The notes beneath the pieces are model-generated. The model had not been told where the DNA came from, did no database searches, and saw only the letters and a list, made by a program, of their open reading frames with translations. The translations under genes were made by a program, and so were the position numbers. Shown piece after piece: positions 52,223 to 59,724 of a stretch of 64,000 nucleotides of DNA (the first letter of the stretch is position 1; each line of letters starts with the position of its first letter). The stretch is from an uncultured Candidatus Melainabacteria bacterium. Lineage in GTDB: Bacteria; Cyanobacteriota; Vampirovibrionia; Gastranaerophilales; Gastranaerophilaceae. Where the stretch lies: assembly GCA_947090755.1 (NCBI GenBank), contig CAMUPF010000001.1, positions 1 through 64,000 on the forward strand, given 5' to 3'.

Positions 52223-53002
52223 ATGAAAAAGTTACTGGCAATTTTAGCAATATTTACGTTATTATTAAGCGGCTGCGGCAAAAAGGAAGAGCCTGTTGTT
52301 GACGATTTACAGACGATTAAAAACCGTGGGAAGCTTATTGTTGGCGTTCGTGATGATACTAAGCCTTTCGGCTATCGCGATAAAGAGGGTAATCTTGCCG
52401 GCTTTGAGGTGGAACTTTCTAAAATGCTTGCAGAATTCCTGCTGGGTGATGAGTCAAAAGTTGACTTTGTTGTTGTTAGCGCGGACGATAGAATAAGCAT
52501 GCTTAATTCTAAAAAAGTGGATATTCTGGCGGCAACAATGACAATAACTCAACAACGCCTTCGCGTAATAGATTTTTCGGAGTCATATTTTGTGGCGGGT
52601 CAGGCGGTAATGGTGCCGGTAAAATCCATTTATACAACATTCAATGAACTTGCTGACAAACGTTTGATTGTTGTATTTGGAACAACGGGTGAAAAATCAT
52701 TGCGTGATATATATCCGACAGCAAAGATTCTTGCATTTAAAACCTATACAGAGGCCTTTGCCGCGTTAAAACGCGGGGATGCCGATGCAATAGTTGCCGA
52801 CGATACCGTGCTTCTGGGCTATGCGCTGGAAGATAAATCCGTTCGGCTTCTGTCAAAACGTTATTCACGTGAACCTTATGCGATAGCTTTCAGGCAGGGA
52901 GAGGAATCTAAGTCCTTGCAATTGCAGGTTAATGAGTACATAAATTATCTTCTTTCAACCGGAAAATTAAAACGGTTAGTACTTAAGTACAATTTAATGT
53001 AA
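52223..53002 (+). CDS. Polar amino acid ABC transporter substrate-binding lipoprotein
   Basis: Lipobox LLSGC (Cys18), then a family 3 solute-binding domain: GKLIVGVRDDTKPFGYRDKEGNLAGFEVELSKMLAEFL, VDILAATMTITQQRLRVIDFS and GDADAIVADDTVLLGYAL. 259 aa. It binds an amino acid outside the membrane for an ABC importer, whose permease and ATPase are not adjacent, so it may pair with distant genes. Downstream of lgt by 9 nt but with its own promoter. Confidence 0.92.
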   Translation: MKKLLAILAIFTLLLSGCGKKEEPVVDDLQTIKNRGKLIVGVRDDTKPFGYRDKEGNLAGFEVELSKMLAEFLLGDESKVDFVVVSADDRISMLNSKKVDILAATMTITQQRLRVIDFSESYFVAGQAVMVPVKSIYTTFNELADKRLIVVFGTTGEKSLRDIYPTAKILAFKTYTEAFAALKRGDADAIVADDTVLLGYALEDKSVRLLSKRYSREPYAIAFRQGEESKSLQLQVNEYINYLLSTGKLKRLVLKYNLM

Positions 53003-53062
53003 TATTTCTTAATATTGAGTGTTTGCGGGGCAATTTATTTCTTGACGGGCGTTGAAAATAAT

Positions 53063-54619
53063 ATGTTTACCCCGTTGTTCAATAACTTTAATAACAGAAA
53101 CATAAATTTTGGGAATTCGAAGGTTAATATGGTATATTTTAACGATATGCACGGAAGCCTTTCGTTTATAGATTCCTTTGTCACAGGCCGTGATGAATTT
53201 TACCGTAAAAATCAAGAGGGAACTAATTGGACGGTCAGCGGCGGCGATATGTTTATTAAGGGCTCTGAAAATAACCCTGCTGTTGCGAAATTTATTGAGA
53301 ACTACGTTGACGCTATTGCAATCGGAAATCACGATATTTCGAACGCAAAAGATTTTACAAATTTGATTAAACAGGCTGATATTGCACACAAGTTTCTCAG
53401 CGCAAATCTTACTGTAGACTCTGACAGCGAACTATCTGAGCAAATCGCCCGTTCAACGATTATAGAGGATGGTGACGAGCGCATAGGCTTTATCGGGGTT
53501 TCTCCGATGGATTTTGACAAACATGTTTCCAGAACCCCCAACAATGATTTTGTTTCAATCAAAGGACTTAAAGAAACAGTTGCGGCAATAAAAGCCGAGG
53601 TGCGAAAAATAGAGGCGTCAGGGGTTGATAAAATTGTGCTTCTTGCTCATACCGGCCAATTTTCAAATGGCGATAAAGGGATAGATTATTATAAAACTTT
53701 TGCAAAGATTGGCGGAATTGACGTTATTATAGGCGGTCACGATCATATGATGGTCGATAGATGGGAGAATTCCTCCAGAACCAAGATTGATAATCCAAGA
53801 GAATTTGAACCCGTTCGAATCGTTTCAACCGGCGCTGACGCGCAGCATTATTTTGGCGGAAACCTGAATCTTTTCGGTACTCTTAAATTAACCTTTGATG
53901 ATGATGGTGTTTTAATCCCTGAAAAATGTAAAAATAAGATTAAATTTTCTCACATGTTTGAGAAAACGAATTTTATTGCTCAATTTATGAATAAAGATTC
54001 ACAAAAGATAATGGGTGTGCTTCCTATGCCAATAGTTACAGAGAGCAACCCTCTCAGAAACGAAAATAAAGTCGCTAACTTTATTGCCGATTCTGATTTC
54101 TGGTACGCTTCAAAACACTCTGAAGATGGTATAAAACCGGATTTTGCGTTTGTGAACGCCGGCACAATCCGTGATTCGTTCTCAGATATGGAAGTTACAA
54201 AAAATCAAATTCGTCAGGTGTTGCCGTTCAAGGAATCTCTTGTCAAGGCTGAACTTACTAAAAAACAAATCTATGATGCACTGGCAATTGCCGCAGAATC
54301 TACAACATACAAGAAAGCTACCCCCGGAATGATGCAGGTTTCGCACATGACATATAGAATTAATCCCGATTATTCAATTTCAGATGTGAAAATTTTAGAT
54401 GACGAAGGTAATGTTCGTTTTAACCTTGATGAAATGGATGATGACGATACATTTATTTGTGTTTACGATTCGTTTTTGGTATCCGGTCCAAATCTTCTGG
54501 GCTGCTTGAAAGCAGAGCCTTTGGAAGATTATAACGTAACCAGAGCGCAGGCATTGGAAGAATTTTTGCAATCCGGCGATGATATCTTAGATTTTATGCA
54601 AGACAGAATTATCAAATAG
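53063..54619 (+). CDS. 5'-nucleotidase/UshA-like metallophosphatase, no signal peptide
   Basis: N-terminal calcineurin-like domain with metal motifs FNDMHGS, SGGDMFIKG, IGNHD, LLAHTG and IGGHDHM. C-terminal 5'-nucleotidase domain (~residues 330-518: NFIADSDFWYA, AFVNAGTIRDSF, LPFKESLVKAEL). About 518 aa from ATG 53063; a TTG-initiated frame goes back to 53015. Relatives are normally exported, but neither start gives a convincing signal peptide; the N-terminus is Asn-rich (MFTPLFNNFNNRNINFG). The substrate is probably a nucleotide or cyclic nucleotide. Directly upstream of pilin copy 4. Confidence 0.85.
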   Translation: MFTPLFNNFNNRNINFGNSKVNMVYFNDMHGSLSFIDSFVTGRDEFYRKNQEGTNWTVSGGDMFIKGSENNPAVAKFIENYVDAIAIGNHDISNAKDFTNLIKQADIAHKFLSANLTVDSDSELSEQIARSTIIEDGDERIGFIGVSPMDFDKHVSRTPNNDFVSIKGLKETVAAIKAEVRKIEASGVDKIVLLAHTGQFSNGDKGIDYYKTFAKIGGIDVIIGGHDHMMVDRWENSSRTKIDNPREFEPVRIVSTGADAQHYFGGNLNLFGTLKLTFDDDGVLIPEKCKNKIKFSHMFEKTNFIAQFMNKDSQKIMGVLPMPIVTESNPLRNENKVANFIADSDFWYASKHSEDGIKPDFAFVNAGTIRDSFSDMEVTKNQIRQVLPFKESLVKAELTKKQIYDALAIAAESTTYKKATPGMMQVSHMTYRINPDYSISDVKILDDEGNVRFNLDEMDDDDTFICVYDSFLVSGPNLLGCLKAEPLEDYNVTRAQALEEFLQSGDDILDFMQDRIIK

Positions 54620-54625
54620 TTTGCC

Positions 54626-54654
54626 TTGACATGAATAAAAACATGGTACATAAT
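54626..54654 (+). promoter_or_regulatory. Promoter of pilin copy 4
   Basis: TTGACA (54626-54631), 17-nt spacer, CATAAT (54649-54654). Differs from the copy 3 promoter by one base (ATGGTA for ATGTTA). Confidence 0.75.
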
Positions 54655-54667
54655 GAGGGTAAATGAA

Positions 54668-54726
54668 AGGAGTGGCTGAGCCACCTCTATAATTGAACCC
54701 GAGTGAAACTTGGGAGAAAGGAAATT
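54668..54726 (+). promoter_or_regulatory. Structured 5'UTR of pilin copy 4
   Basis: Hairpin 1 GTGGC-TGA-GCCAC (54672-54684) and hairpin 2 CCCGAGT-GAA-ACTTGGG (54698-54714), then GAGAAAGGA. Hairpin 1 keeps its loop and stem length while four of five base pairs differ from copy 3. Confidence 0.65.
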
Positions 54727-54768
54727 ATGAAAAACGATATTGTAAACATGTATGCAGGGGGGGGGGGG
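54727..54768 (+). repeat. Prepilin leader start and 12-G slippage tract (copy 4, ON)
   Basis: MKNDIVNMYA followed by 12 G (54757-54768), read as four Gly. The frame continues without a stop into the pilin, so this copy is in the expressed phase. Confidence 0.85.
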
Positions 54769-55881
54769 AGCCCTGAGCAGAGCCACGAAGTAGTTTCCGA
54801 ACGTCAATTGAGCGGAAACTACGAAGAGTCGAGCGCGCGACGGGCGAAACCGCGCTTTCGGCCGCAAGCGCGAGCGTTGGCGTTTAACGCGAAGGGCGGA
54901 GAGCCGGCGAGTCATGGTTTCACTATGGCCGAAATCCTGTTATCCCTCACAATAATCGGCGTAGTTGCGGCGATAACTTTGCCATCATTGACCGGCAATA
55001 TTAATGAACGCACATGGAATACACAACGCAAAGCGTTGTATGCAAGATTCAGTCAGGCAATCGCACTTATGCCGGCGTTGAACGGTTATGGAACTCTGGT
55101 AGAAGGTAATGATTCAACCTCTGCCGTTGACACCGCCGCAGAAACTTTCGTCACGGAAGGCCTAAGTAAAGTTCTAAAAATTAACAACATTTGTGACAGC
55201 GAACACCTTGAAGACTGTGGTATTCCATCAAAAATCACGCCATTGGATGGCGGTACGGCTAATGGTGGACCATTAGATTTGAATAATATCAAAACTTTAG
55301 TTGGTTTCAATGATATGTTCAACGGAACATCTGTTGATCCAAATAATTCTGCGAGTTTTACTTATCGGCAATTAGATACAAAAGCCGCAGCCTTTGAAAC
55401 TCAGAATGGTGAAAGTATTTTGACCTATTATAATCCTAATTGTGCCGGTTATGTACAACAAGATTCTATCGCATGGCATTATACTCAGTCTAATATGTGT
55501 GCGAATTTTGTTTATGATTTAAACGGCTCTAAAGGTCCGAATACGGTAGGCAAAGATATCGGTTTTATTTCTGTAATGTATCCAACGGATTCGCTTGTGG
55601 TTGCGCCAGTTCCGTTGGCTAGAAATGCGGGTCTTGCCACCCCTATGGAAGCTTTAAGTCTATGCAAGGCGCAAGACCCTGATAGCAGGCTGCCAAATCA
55701 GAGTGAGTTGATATCTATGTTTTATAATAGAAAGTTGCTGGGTATTCATTGGGGGTATTATAATTCAGGTACTGTAACAATGAGAAACGGTGTAAGGACT
55801 ACTTGGTTTGTTAATCTGGGCACAGGTCACACCGGTGGCGGCACAGCACAAGATTTCTATATCCGCTGTGTAAAGCGTTGA
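54727..55881 (+). CDS. Type IV prepilin-like protein, copy 4 (phase ON)
   Basis: The only copy whose leader and pilin are joined in frame. 384 aa: leader 1-64, cleavage at G64|F65TMAE, hydrophobic helix ~68-90, shared core (NERTWNTQRKALYARFSQAI, LSKVLKINNICD, CANFVYDLNGSKGPNT) and a variable tail with SRLPNQSELISMFYN and IRCVKR, DUF1566-like. The 64-residue leader is far longer than typical prepilin leaders (about 6-30). It contains an Arg-rich segment from a GC-rich insertion (ARRAKPRFRPQARALAFN). The ATG at 54727 has AGAAAGGA upstream, while a start at 54703 would lack one. The mature protein (~320 aa) is large for a pilin, suggesting a minor or tip pilin with a binding domain. Followed by a terminator. 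Confidence 0.88.
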   Translation: MKNDIVNMYAGGGGSPEQSHEVVSERQLSGNYEESSARRAKPRFRPQARALAFNAKGGEPASHGFTMAEILLSLTIIGVVAAITLPSLTGNINERTWNTQRKALYARFSQAIALMPALNGYGTLVEGNDSTSAVDTAAETFVTEGLSKVLKINNICDSEHLEDCGIPSKITPLDGGTANGGPLDLNNIKTLVGFNDMFNGTSVDPNNSASFTYRQLDTKAAAFETQNGESILTYYNPNCAGYVQQDSIAWHYTQSNMCANFVYDLNGSKGPNTVGKDIGFISVMYPTDSLVVAPVPLARNAGLATPMEALSLCKAQDPDSRLPNQSELISMFYNRKLLGIHWGYYNSGTVTMRNGVRTTWFVNLGTGHTGGGTAQDFYIRCVKR

Positions 55882-55885
55882 ATGT

Positions 55886-55906
55886 GGGGCGGGAAACCGC
55901 CCTTTT
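55886..55906 (+). terminator. Terminator of pilin copy 4
   Basis: GGGCGG/CCGCCC stem, GAAA loop, TTTT. Confidence 0.8.
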
Positions 55907-55933
55907 GTATACTTTTGTAAATTTCCCTTCCCC

Positions 55934-55976
55934 TTTGTAACAATTTTTTACATTAATAAAACTTTATATATGTAAG
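55934..55976 (+). promoter_or_regulatory. TTTGTAACAAT motif and ACTTTATATATG element
   Basis: TTTGTAACAAT at 55934-55944 and ACTTTATATATGTAAG at 55961-55976, upstream of the 88-aa gene. Compare 39282-39353 and 26804-26878. Confidence 0.35.
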
Positions 55977-56003
55977 GGAATTAATTATGAGGCTTAGGGA
56001 AAA

Positions 56004-56270
56004 ATGAGTTTCGACGTTAATGTTTTATCTTCAAAACCTGTGATTAAGCCGGCTGCCAGTATGCAAAACGATGGCGGCGGCGGAAACCTTGGCTATATGT
56101 ATCAAGGCCGAAGACAAAAAGAAGAAACAAAAAATATTTTCGAAAAAGAATGTGCCTTTGATTCTTTCGGGCAAGAACCAATTTTACCGGAAGAAAAACT
56201 GAATTTCTCCTTTGTTGACTTCATACTTGAAGTTATCGACGCTATTAAAAGTGTTTTACATTTAAAATAG
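56004..56270 (+). CDS. Unknown 88-aa protein
   Basis: Not recognised. Gly-rich stretch (NDGGGGNLGYMYQGRR) at ~20-36, charged middle, and a hydrophobic or amphipathic C-terminal helix (FVDFILEVIDAIKSVLHL). AGGGA site before the ATG. Its Gly-rich region uses mixed Gly codons and is not a slippage tract. Confidence 0.55.
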   Translation: MSFDVNVLSSKPVIKPAASMQNDGGGGNLGYMYQGRRQKEETKNIFEKECAFDSFGQEPILPEEKLNFSFVDFILEVIDAIKSVLHLK

Positions 56271-56290
56271 GTTACAATCACTTAATAATT

Positions 56291-56319
56291 TTGACTATAT
56301 CGGCCTGATAGCGTATTAT
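56291..56319 (+). promoter_or_regulatory. Promoter of the response regulator / PilB-like operon
   Basis: TTGACT (56291-56296), 17-nt spacer, TATTAT (56314-56319), 32 nt before the ATG. Confidence 0.65.
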
Positions 56320-56351
56320 TTTAGTGTGTATTTTAGTATGGCAGGTATGTA

Positions 56352-56738
56352 ATGAAAAAGATTTTGATTGTTGACGATGAACAGGATATTGTTGAGAGTT
56401 TGAAATTTGTGCTTGAAATAGCCAATTATACCTGTTATTGCGCTTATAACGGCGAAGATGGCCTGCGTATGGCCAAAGAAATCGTGCCGGATTTGATTAT
56501 TCTTGACGTAATGATGCCGAAAATTAACGGGTTTAAGATTAGCCGCCTGCTTAAATTTGATAGTAAATATAAAGATATTCCGATTTTAATGCTGACGGCG
56601 CGTTCTCAAATGGAGGACAAACTCATTGGCGAAGAAACAGGCGTTAACGAATACATTACAAAACCGTTTGATTTAGATGATGTCGTAGCAAAAGTTGAAC
56701 AATATCTGGGTGCGCAAAATGCAAGCTGTAACAAATAA
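56352..56738 (+). CDS. Single-domain response regulator (REC)
   Basis: 128-aa receiver only, CheY/Spo0F-like size. ILIVDDEQDIVESL with the acidic pair, phospho-acceptor Asp in LIILDVMMPKING, Thr/Lys in MLTARS and YITKPFDLDDVVAKVEQYL. No output domain, so it acts by protein contact. It overlaps the PilB-like ATPase gene by 20 nt, which points to control of that ATPase or of pilus assembly. Confidence 0.93.
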   Translation: MKKILIVDDEQDIVESLKFVLEIANYTCYCAYNGEDGLRMAKEIVPDLIILDVMMPKINGFKISRLLKFDSKYKDIPILMLTARSQMEDKLIGEETGVNEYITKPFDLDDVVAKVEQYLGAQNASCNK

Positions 56739-58101
56739 AACTCTTGAAAAATTGAAATATGATCTTGTAAGAGAAGGGCTTGTGCCGTTTGATACAGTTA
56801 ATCAGGCGACACAGATTGCACAGTCGCAAAATACGAATATAGGACAGGTCCTTATTAATTCCGGAGTTATTACAGAGGATGCAATTTTGAAGTTTTTGGA
56901 GGAAAAACTTCATATTCCGTTTGTGAATCTTAATGACTATTCACTGGATAAGGATACTTTGAAATATATTTCATATAATGACGCGAAGAAATATAAAATC
57001 TTGCCGCTTTTTAAGATAGAAAATGTCTTGACGGTTGCGATGGCAGATCCGATGGATTTATTCGCAATTGATAAGATTGTAGAAACCGCGGAGTGCTCTA
57101 TTGAGGCGGTAATTGCTTCAGAAAAAGTTGTTCTTGAAAAAATAGATGAATATTATAACGAGAATTCCGGTACTGATAAAATTCTGTCGACATTTGAAAA
57201 TGTTGACCATGATTGGCGCGAAGAACTTCACAGCGATGATTTGAGTGACGCTCATATCCATAAAATTATCAGTTCTATTTTGCGTCAGGCAGTTGTAGAA
57301 AATGTTCACGAAATAATTTTCAGGCTTGAAAATGAGGGATTTGAAGTTACATTTAAGACCCTTAATGAGGTTTTAAATAAAGGAACGATTCCGACTGTAC
57401 TTATGGAATCATTTATCGCCAAGTTGAAAAATCTTGCACAATTAGATTCAACAGTAAGCGAGGTGCCGCAGCTTGGCAAAATAAACTTTGCGATGGGTGA
57501 TTTAACGCTTGTGGCAAGCGTTTCAACCTTCCCTACAATTATGGGCGAAAGAATTTATATCAAACTTTACAAACCGCCAACTTCGTTGCGCGCTCTGGTT
57601 AATTCTGCGAATAATTACAATCTTTTAATTAATTCGTTGAAGGAACCGGGGGTTCTGTTTATATGCGGTTCTCAATTGAGCGGAAAAACGCACCTTATTT
57701 ATTCGCTTTTGAACGAAATTTCTTCTCCGGATAAGAACATTATGACGATTGAAAGCATTACAAAGTACAAACTTCCTAATGTGAACCAGTGTGAACTGAA
57801 TGAAAATGTAGGCTTTAACATGGAAAAAGCTTCAAGGTTTATAGAGTTTCAATCACCGGACATTATCTATCTTGAAGGCATGAAAAACAAAGAAACCTTT
57901 GATTATTTCTCAGAACTTGTATTCAACGACAAGGTTATAATAATGGAATTTTTGGCCAATAATATGGAAGATTTGAGAAATAAAATGGCTTATTCGGATT
58001 TTGAAACCCTGAAATCGTTGATTTCTTGCCTTGTGTTTATTCATTCACAGGACAGTATTGAGGTCTTTGATAAAGAAACCGCGCAAAAGTACTTAGCATA
58101 G
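56719..58101 (+). CDS. Degenerate PilB/GspE-like ATPase
   Basis: 460 aa from ATG 56719. The N-terminal ~150 residues are an MshEN/GspE-N domain (NIGQVLINSGVITEDAILKFLEEKLHIPFVNLND), a fold that binds c-di-GMP in some relatives. The ATPase part (~170-460) keeps a Walker A (GSQLSGKT) but the Walker B region reads PDIIYLEGMKN instead of the usual GE-[IM]-RD. The zinc-binding tetra-cysteine loop and the normal Asp/His boxes are not evident. It is also shorter than PilB (~560 aa). Likely a regulatory or inactive paralogue linked to type IV pili or type II secretion. Cotranscribed with the preceding receiver. Confidence 0.8.
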   Translation: MQAVTNKTLEKLKYDLVREGLVPFDTVNQATQIAQSQNTNIGQVLINSGVITEDAILKFLEEKLHIPFVNLNDYSLDKDTLKYISYNDAKKYKILPLFKIENVLTVAMADPMDLFAIDKIVETAECSIEAVIASEKVVLEKIDEYYNENSGTDKILSTFENVDHDWREELHSDDLSDAHIHKIISSILRQAVVENVHEIIFRLENEGFEVTFKTLNEVLNKGTIPTVLMESFIAKLKNLAQLDSTVSEVPQLGKINFAMGDLTLVASVSTFPTIMGERIYIKLYKPPTSLRALVNSANNYNLLINSLKEPGVLFICGSQLSGKTHLIYSLLNEISSPDKNIMTIESITKYKLPNVNQCELNENVGFNMEKASRFIEFQSPDIIYLEGMKNKETFDYFSELVFNDKVIIMEFLANNMEDLRNKMAYSDFETLKSLISCLVFIHSQDSIEVFDKETAQKYLA

Positions 58102-58788
58102 CTGGAATTTTCTTTCCTGACGGCTGCTAATTTGTTTAAGTTCACGGATAGCCTTACCGCAAATTTCTTCAGAAGCGTTTGTTGTAAGGACTTTTCTAAA
58201 ACATCTTGACGCGAATGTGGTTTTCCCTAGTTTTTTATAGCAGTTCCCGAGTTTTTCATACGCTCCGGTGTGGTTAGGATTGCGCTTAATCATATTGTTT
58301 AAAAGTGGAATTGCGTCACTATAATGTGACATTTTTATAAATAATTCTGCTTTTTTTTCGTATGCAGGCAGAAAATCAGGAGTCGTTTCTATTAGGCGTT
58401 CATAAATCATAAACGCCATATCAGGCTCTTCGCAAAGTTCGTGCGATATGCCAAGATTTAAAACCGCATAAGGGTTTGTAGGGTTAGACTGAATCGCTTT
58501 TATAAAACTATTTACGGCAACGCAGGTCTTATTAAGCTTTAAACCGCAAAGTCCCATTTGATAAAATGCACTGAAAGATTCCTGATTCAGCATAACTGCT
58601 TTTTCAAAATATGAAATGGCCTTGTTTAATTTGTTGTTTTTTTTATAACAAAAACCAAGTAATGTATAGATTCTGTCATTGTCTCTTTCAGTAAGAAGTC
58701 TATTCAGTAATTGTTTTATAGTTTTTTTATAAATTGCATTAAATACACTCTGATTCTCTTCCTGAGCTATTAATAAATCTTTATTCAC
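58093..58788 (-). CDS. TPR protein
   Basis: Contains at least five TPR units (LLGFCYKKNNKLNKAISYFEKAVML, YQMGLCGLKLNKTCVAVNSFIKAI, AVLNLGISHELCEEPDMAFMIYERLI, and more). The frame can extend to a TTG at 58863, but a GTG at 58788 with GAGGT 5 nt upstream fits better and gives ~231 aa. No signal peptide. Convergent with the PilB-like gene (9-nt overlap), so it may belong to the same functional neighbourhood. One TCAC-N6-GTGA palindrome (58316). Confidence 0.8.
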   Translation of the reverse strand: MNKDLLIAQEENQSVFNAIYKKTIKQLLNRLLTERDNDRIYTLLGFCYKKNNKLNKAISYFEKAVMLNQESFSAFYQMGLCGLKLNKTCVAVNSFIKAIQSNPTNPYAVLNLGISHELCEEPDMAFMIYERLIETTPDFLPAYEKKAELFIKMSHYSDAIPLLNNMIKRNPNHTGAYEKLGNCYKKLGKTTFASRCFRKVLTTNASEEICGKAIRELKQISSRQERKFQLC

Positions 58789-58890
58789 TGTTACCTCACT
58801 ACATACTAATTTTATGTTATTTTTACATGCGTGGTAACAATCATTTGGTGTATTAAATATCAATCAATGGATTTATAAAACTTTCTGTGG

Positions 58891-58902
58891 TATAACATTA
58901 TT
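58891..58902 (+). promoter_or_regulatory. TATAAC 6 nt before ATG (leaderless-type)
   Basis: TATAAC (58891-58896), ATTATT, ATG at 58903. The identical ATTATT-ATG join precedes ispG at 61423. Confidence 0.5.
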
Positions 58903-59724
58903 ATGAGAAGAGCTGTTTTATTATTGGGATTATTGTTGGCCGGTACAAGCGCATACGGCGAGGAACTCTCGCTTCCTTCTGATGTTAAATCAACCCGCAA
59001 CGGAATTGAGATTCCAAAGGTTAATGTGAATTCAAAAGAATCGCTGCTGACTTCTGATGAGGAGTATATGAAAGAGATTATCGGACTTCAGCGGGAGAAG
59101 GATTTGGAGGATATAGAAAGCCTCTGGGAAGGTACGGTTAACAACAATCAGGTTATTTCTTTTGCACTGAAAAAACTCGCAACACCGGAAAGTCAGCGCA
59201 GAATCCACTCTTCCTTGATGTCAAAAACTCTTTCTGCAATGGTTGCCGGCGCGTCCTTTGCGCCAATGTTTTTGGGGCAAAACTACATGCTTCAATCCGG
59301 TTCATTTGCAGCCGGACGTCTGGCACAGAATTTAATCAACAAGAAAAATATTCCGCAGGAAATCCCGCTTACGGATACTGAAATGATTGAACTTGCAGGT
59401 CTTATTGAAAACTTGCAGGATACTATAATCAGCACTTATTACAATTATAAAAATTCGTTAACACAGTTGAAGGAAACCAGAACAAAACTTCTTTTGTACA
59501 GTAAAAACTATTCAAACGCGTTGGAGAGAGAGGATTTGCTTGAAATTACGATTTCCTCATCGCTGTATGAAAGTTTACAGATTGATGAATTCTATCATCT
59601 TGAGAATGCAAAGAAATATCATCTGGCCTTGCAGCGGCTGGCGGGTAAAAAGGTTGTCGAAAACCTTAATCTGATACAATTCAATAACAGTGTACTTCTG
59701 GATAAGTCTGGAGGGAAAAGATGA
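58903..59724 (+). CDS. Secreted helical protein, first of a tandem paralogous pair
   Basis: Signal peptide MRRAVLLLGLLLAGTSAYG. The mature part has a conserved middle (EYMKEIIGLQREKDLEDIESLWEGTVNNNQVISFALKKL), a Gly/Ala hydrophobic patch (~105-135) and a long helical C-terminal half (LAGLIENLQDTIISTYYNYKNSLTQLKETRTKLLLY) reminiscent of TolC-type coiled coils. Not recognised as a known family. The next gene has the same layout, and they overlap by 4 nt. Confidence 0.75.
   Translation: MRRAVLLLGLLLAGTSAYGEELSLPSDVKSTRNGIEIPKVNVNSKESLLTSDEEYMKEIIGLQREKDLEDIESLWEGTVNNNQVISFALKKLATPESQRRIHSSLMSKTLSAMVAGASFAPMFLGQNYMLQSGSFAAGRLAQNLINKKNIPQEIPLTDTEMIELAGLIENLQDTIISTYYNYKNSLTQLKETRTKLLLYSKNYSNALEREDLLEITISSSLYESLQIDEFYHLENAKKYHLALQRLAGKKVVENLNLIQFNNSVLLDKSGGKR

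Noticed and set aside
54925-55100. Recent gene conversion as cause of the identical pilin cores
   Set aside because: Many synonymous differences separate the copies, so the identity is at protein level.
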